In this document: piece after piece, positions 61,159 through 64,000 of the stretch
How positions within the stretch are numbered: position 1 is the first letter of the stretch
Layout of the letters: every line of letters begins with the position of its first letter
Origin: Paulinella micropora
Lineage: Eukaryota; Cercozoa; Imbricatea; Euglyphida; Paulinellidae
Direction of reading: 5' to 3'
DNA length: 64,000 bases
NCBI GenBank assembly: GCA_019918135.1
Contig: WBZZ01003770.1
Span: forward strand, 25,001-89,000
Notes under the pieces: generated by a model
Databases searched by the model: none
The model's input: the letters and a program-made list of their open reading frames with translations, nothing else
Told to the model about the DNA's origin: nothing
Made by a program: the position numbers and the translations under genes

Positions 61159-63190
61159 ATGTCTGAAGATGCAGACGGTAATGACACGCCCGCCACAGGC
61201 GGTTTTACCACCCCCGCAAGGGGAGGAGGAAGAGCACAGGAGGAACCTGTCCCTCGCTCCCCATGGAGAGGGCCTGACAATGGACTGGTAATTCCGGCTC
61301 GTGCAATTCAAACGAAGGTAGTGCTGGACCGATACCGAGGCCCAGCCGAGGGATGGCAAGGCAACCCTCTAGATGACATGGAACATGGGACAAACCTAAA
61401 CGACAACTCGATGCATCTTTTCCCGAATAATATGTACGAGGAGGCGACTTGGTACAGGTGTGTGTTCAAGGAGCCCTCGATACAAGGGGCTATGGACTAA
61501 TCCATTTGTTCAATCCGAGCCTTACTGCAAATTGTACCGCTACCATACATCATGTTATGGACCTCTACAGGGTTCTAGCAACCGTGCGTGACTCCTTATT
61601 AGACGAGGCGTGGCAGATAAACCACCAAAGGTATCCAGCTCTGCTGAATACCTTATCCGTCGAGAAAAAGGACCTGCAACCCTCTCTCACTTTTCCTTTC
61701 ACACAGGACCCAGATAAAGAACTAGCTATAGACATAAAGTGGCCCAACTCGGCAGGGTTGCTGGTTTTTATCTCGGAGATACAAGCTTGCAATATAGTTT
61801 CAGCACGAAGCCTAAGTGCTGCGGTTGCAATTTGGAATCTCACCCTCACAGAGCACAAGAGCTGGAAGAAACAGCTTCTCCCCTCTGAGGACGATTCAAC
61901 AGCAGCTGCCCAAGCCCGGGACACCCTTAACGAGCTGCTTGATACAATCGAACAGCATCAGTGGACCTGGGTGAGTAGGATTGCAACGAATTTCAAATAC
62001 TTCAAGGCCAACATGGTGTTTGAGAAGGCTATTAGAGGTGGTAAGGCGGTGGAAAAGAAAATCGCTCCCCATCCGGCGGTTAAGCTCTACTGGTGCAATT
62101 TCCTCGCTATGTGCGAGTTAGTAGTACTAGCACAGACCATCAGTGACATCCTCCAAATTTGCCTAGCGAACGAGGTTCATGTCACATATGGCAATGATGG
62201 CAGAGCAACCGTCGTCCCAGAGGGAACGACATTCGTCTTCTTTCACAGAACGGTAGTTGTCCCGCCCCCGGGAAACCAGGGGGGTGGCGGACACAACCGA
62301 CTTTCAAACACCACGGAAGAACAAAAGAAAGCGAAGGACAAATTGGTCGAACGAGCTCTGACTCGGCTCGACAAGGCCACAACGTTTGACTATGGCAAGT
62401 ATAACCCGCAAGTCAATATTGATTATGGCGAAGGTATCTTGCAATTGCTTTTGTTGGGCTATACGTGTCTAGACAGCACGATTGGACAGTTCAGTCTAAC
62501 CGCTGCTGACACTAAACAGATATTAGCCAACAAGGCCAGTCGTTGGGCATCCCAAGACTTGTTAACGCATAAGTGGCCACAATGGGATGAGGAAGCGGGT
62601 CGATTGATCCAAGGGGGACAACTGAAGCCTCCCAGGCGACCTCATTACCTGCTCGAACACTTTGTAAAGGGGGCCAACTGGGGTTTCATGACCCTGTTAT
62701 CGTCGCCGACCTGGTGTCAGCAATGGCACAACGTATGTGGGAAGCCGATGTGCCACACAACGAAATCGTGGATCTTCCACAAAAGCTGATAACGCCCCTA
62801 GTTCGTGCTGATTTGGCGATGTTACTAGTGGCAGTCCTTAAGGGGCATCGCTAGAGCAACGATTACCAAAGGTCGCACATCAGGAGAGAAATACATTCGA
62901 AACGTCTTGTCACAGGCACAAGATGCCGATGACCGCGCATTCTCGCTTCAGAGTTTTTGCGTTGACCGATTGGTCGAAGTATCCGCGTGGGATGCAGCTT
63001 TTGTGAAGAAGATATTCGGCCCAAAATCTGACAAGGACGAATGTATGCGGAGGACAAACATCCTGCTGCTGCAAGCAATGCAGGCGGTAGGATTGTCGTT
63101 GTCGGACCATCAGCCCAAGGCGAACGAACCCCAGTTCGACATACTGTCCTTCGTCACATCCACCTCATGGGGAGACCACTCTTATACGGA
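61159..63190 (+). CDS. Unrecognised multi-part protein, possibly of a mobile or viral element
   Basis: Open plus-strand frames at 61,159-61,500, 61,449-62,789 and on to about 63,190 have consistent, non-repetitive protein character. The largest is 446 codons with WPNSAGLLVFISEIQA, WKKQLLPSEDD, FKYFKANMVFEKAI and NPQVNIDYGEGILQLLLLGY. The first part reads like an N terminus (MSEDADGNDTPATGG). I find no known motif: no RT, integrase, helicase or protease box. The frames overlap, so the region is broken or spliced. It may be a nucleocapsid- or gag-type protein of an old element, treated here as a fossil. Confidence 0.4.
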
Positions 63191-63264
63191 AAAATCCACG
63201 AGTAGAAAGTCACATCATTATAGACAGTCCCACCTCGCGCGACCCCCTCCGCAGCCGCAGCTAG

Positions 63265-64000
63265 TCACACGCCACGTGCTTCACCAGCCGGAGGTAGGGC
63301 TCCCCGCGCGCCGGCTTTGTATTGACGTCCGCGATGAATGATATTATCAGCGGACGCCACCTTCTCGTTGATAACCAACCCCGCGTCGACCTTCTGCTTC
63401 ACGATGGCGCAGCGCATGTCCACGTGCCCGAGCTTCCTGGAAAAGACATTTGTGTCAGCGAGGTCGAGAGCGCCTTGTTTGTCGCCGTACAGGATGGGGG
63501 GCTGCCCCCACCCGTACGGCCCCAGCGCGTCGGCGACCCGTCCCCCAGCGATGCCCTGCACAAAGTTTGCAATTTTATCCTGGCCATGATACGCCTCCAC
63601 CATGGCGTACACTTCAGCCTCGCACGAGGAGGCTTCCGGGGCCGCTGGCACCAGACACGCGCCAGCCTCCGCCACTTCAGGATCCTCGCTCCCAGCGACA
63701 GCTGCCACCAGCTCGTCGCTCGCGGCCCGCGCTTTCTCCTCCACTTGCCCACGCCGAGCCACGTCCGCAGGAAGCGCCACCGACACGTTTCGTTTGAGAC
63801 AGAAAGGCAGTACAGAATTGCCAAGAAAGAAATGGAAACCCGCCAGTCGCGCTCGGCGATCCTCTGGCGTCCCCTTCCAGCTAGAATCGGCCCATGATGA
63901 TAGGCGGGTACCGTTCGCTTTGGTAAAGCGAATACCCTCGGTGCGGGTACCACTGAGGTACCGCACAATTTGCTCGGCCTGCTGAAAATTGAATAGCTCC
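63265..64000 (-). mobile_element. Ty1/copia RNase H region, running off the window
   Basis: Minus-strand reading from the window edge: RYLSGTRTEGIRF, then SSWADSSWKGTPEDRRARLAG and FFLGNSVLPF, then SSCEAEVYAMVEAY, ILYGDKQGALDLA and HVDMRCAIVKQKV. This is the usual order of copia RNase H (YLKGT, DADWAG, EAEY, DNQGA, KHIDIR). A variable insert separates the first and second halves. Upstream pol would lie beyond 64,000. It is a broken fossil, more diverged than typical plant copia and not the same copy as the fragment at 861-1,050. Confidence 0.85.

Overview
This window is eukaryotic DNA in which two very different kinds of sequence meet. The flanks (about 1-13,455 and 57,110-64,000) have moderate GC and look like ordinary repeat-rich nuclear DNA. 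They hold CATA and TA microsatellites, two families of short palindromic satellite, remains of two Ty1/copia elements, a broken Ty3/gypsy element, and an intron-bearing Tnp2-like DNA transposase relic. The host cannot be named from the sequence. A protist, an alga or an invertebrate would all fit.

Between the flanks lies an island of about 43.6 kb (about 13,455-57,100) that is far richer in GC. It is packed with about 23 apparently intronless genes on both strands. Almost every gene has its own poly(A)-type hexamer, and runs of G or C occupy most spacers. Its gene content resembles a large nuclear-type DNA virus or an island derived from one. It includes an RNA polymerase subunit Rpb5, a TFIIB-like zinc ribbon directly before it, a 1,226-residue protein ending in an SNF2-like helicase, a methyltransferase-like protein, a Rab-like GTPase with a CCQQ tail, two tandem F-box-like proteins, an IAP-like RING protein, four large leucine-rich-repeat proteins, two secreted PKD/BspA-repeat proteins, a small type I membrane protein and a protein with an effector-associated (death-fold-like) domain. 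I saw no capsid protein, DNA polymerase or packaging ATPase, so the viral reading is inference. Several island genes are not open in a single frame, so the island looks partly decayed, or its homopolymers have damaged the sequence.

Layout: 1-860 unassigned; 861-2,330 copia remnant and satellites; 2,335-5,455 Tnp2-like relic; 5,455-8,220 satellites and unassigned DNA; 8,224-13,455 gypsy pol side; 13,455-57,100 the island; 57,110-58,690 unrecognised ORFs that could be the gag side of an LTR element; 58,826-59,368 a proline-rich ORF; 59,370-61,150 unassigned; 61,159-63,190 an unrecognised multi-ORF gene; 63,265-64,000 a copia RNase H region running off the window.

Read together, the island genes suggest host manipulation. 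F-box and RING proteins point to ubiquitin. The Rab-like GTPase points to membrane traffic. Rpb5, the zinc ribbon and the helicase point to transcription. The LRR, PKD/BspA and death-fold-like proteins point to recognition and cell-death signalling. The LRR, F-box and PKD/BspA families have all grown by local duplication.
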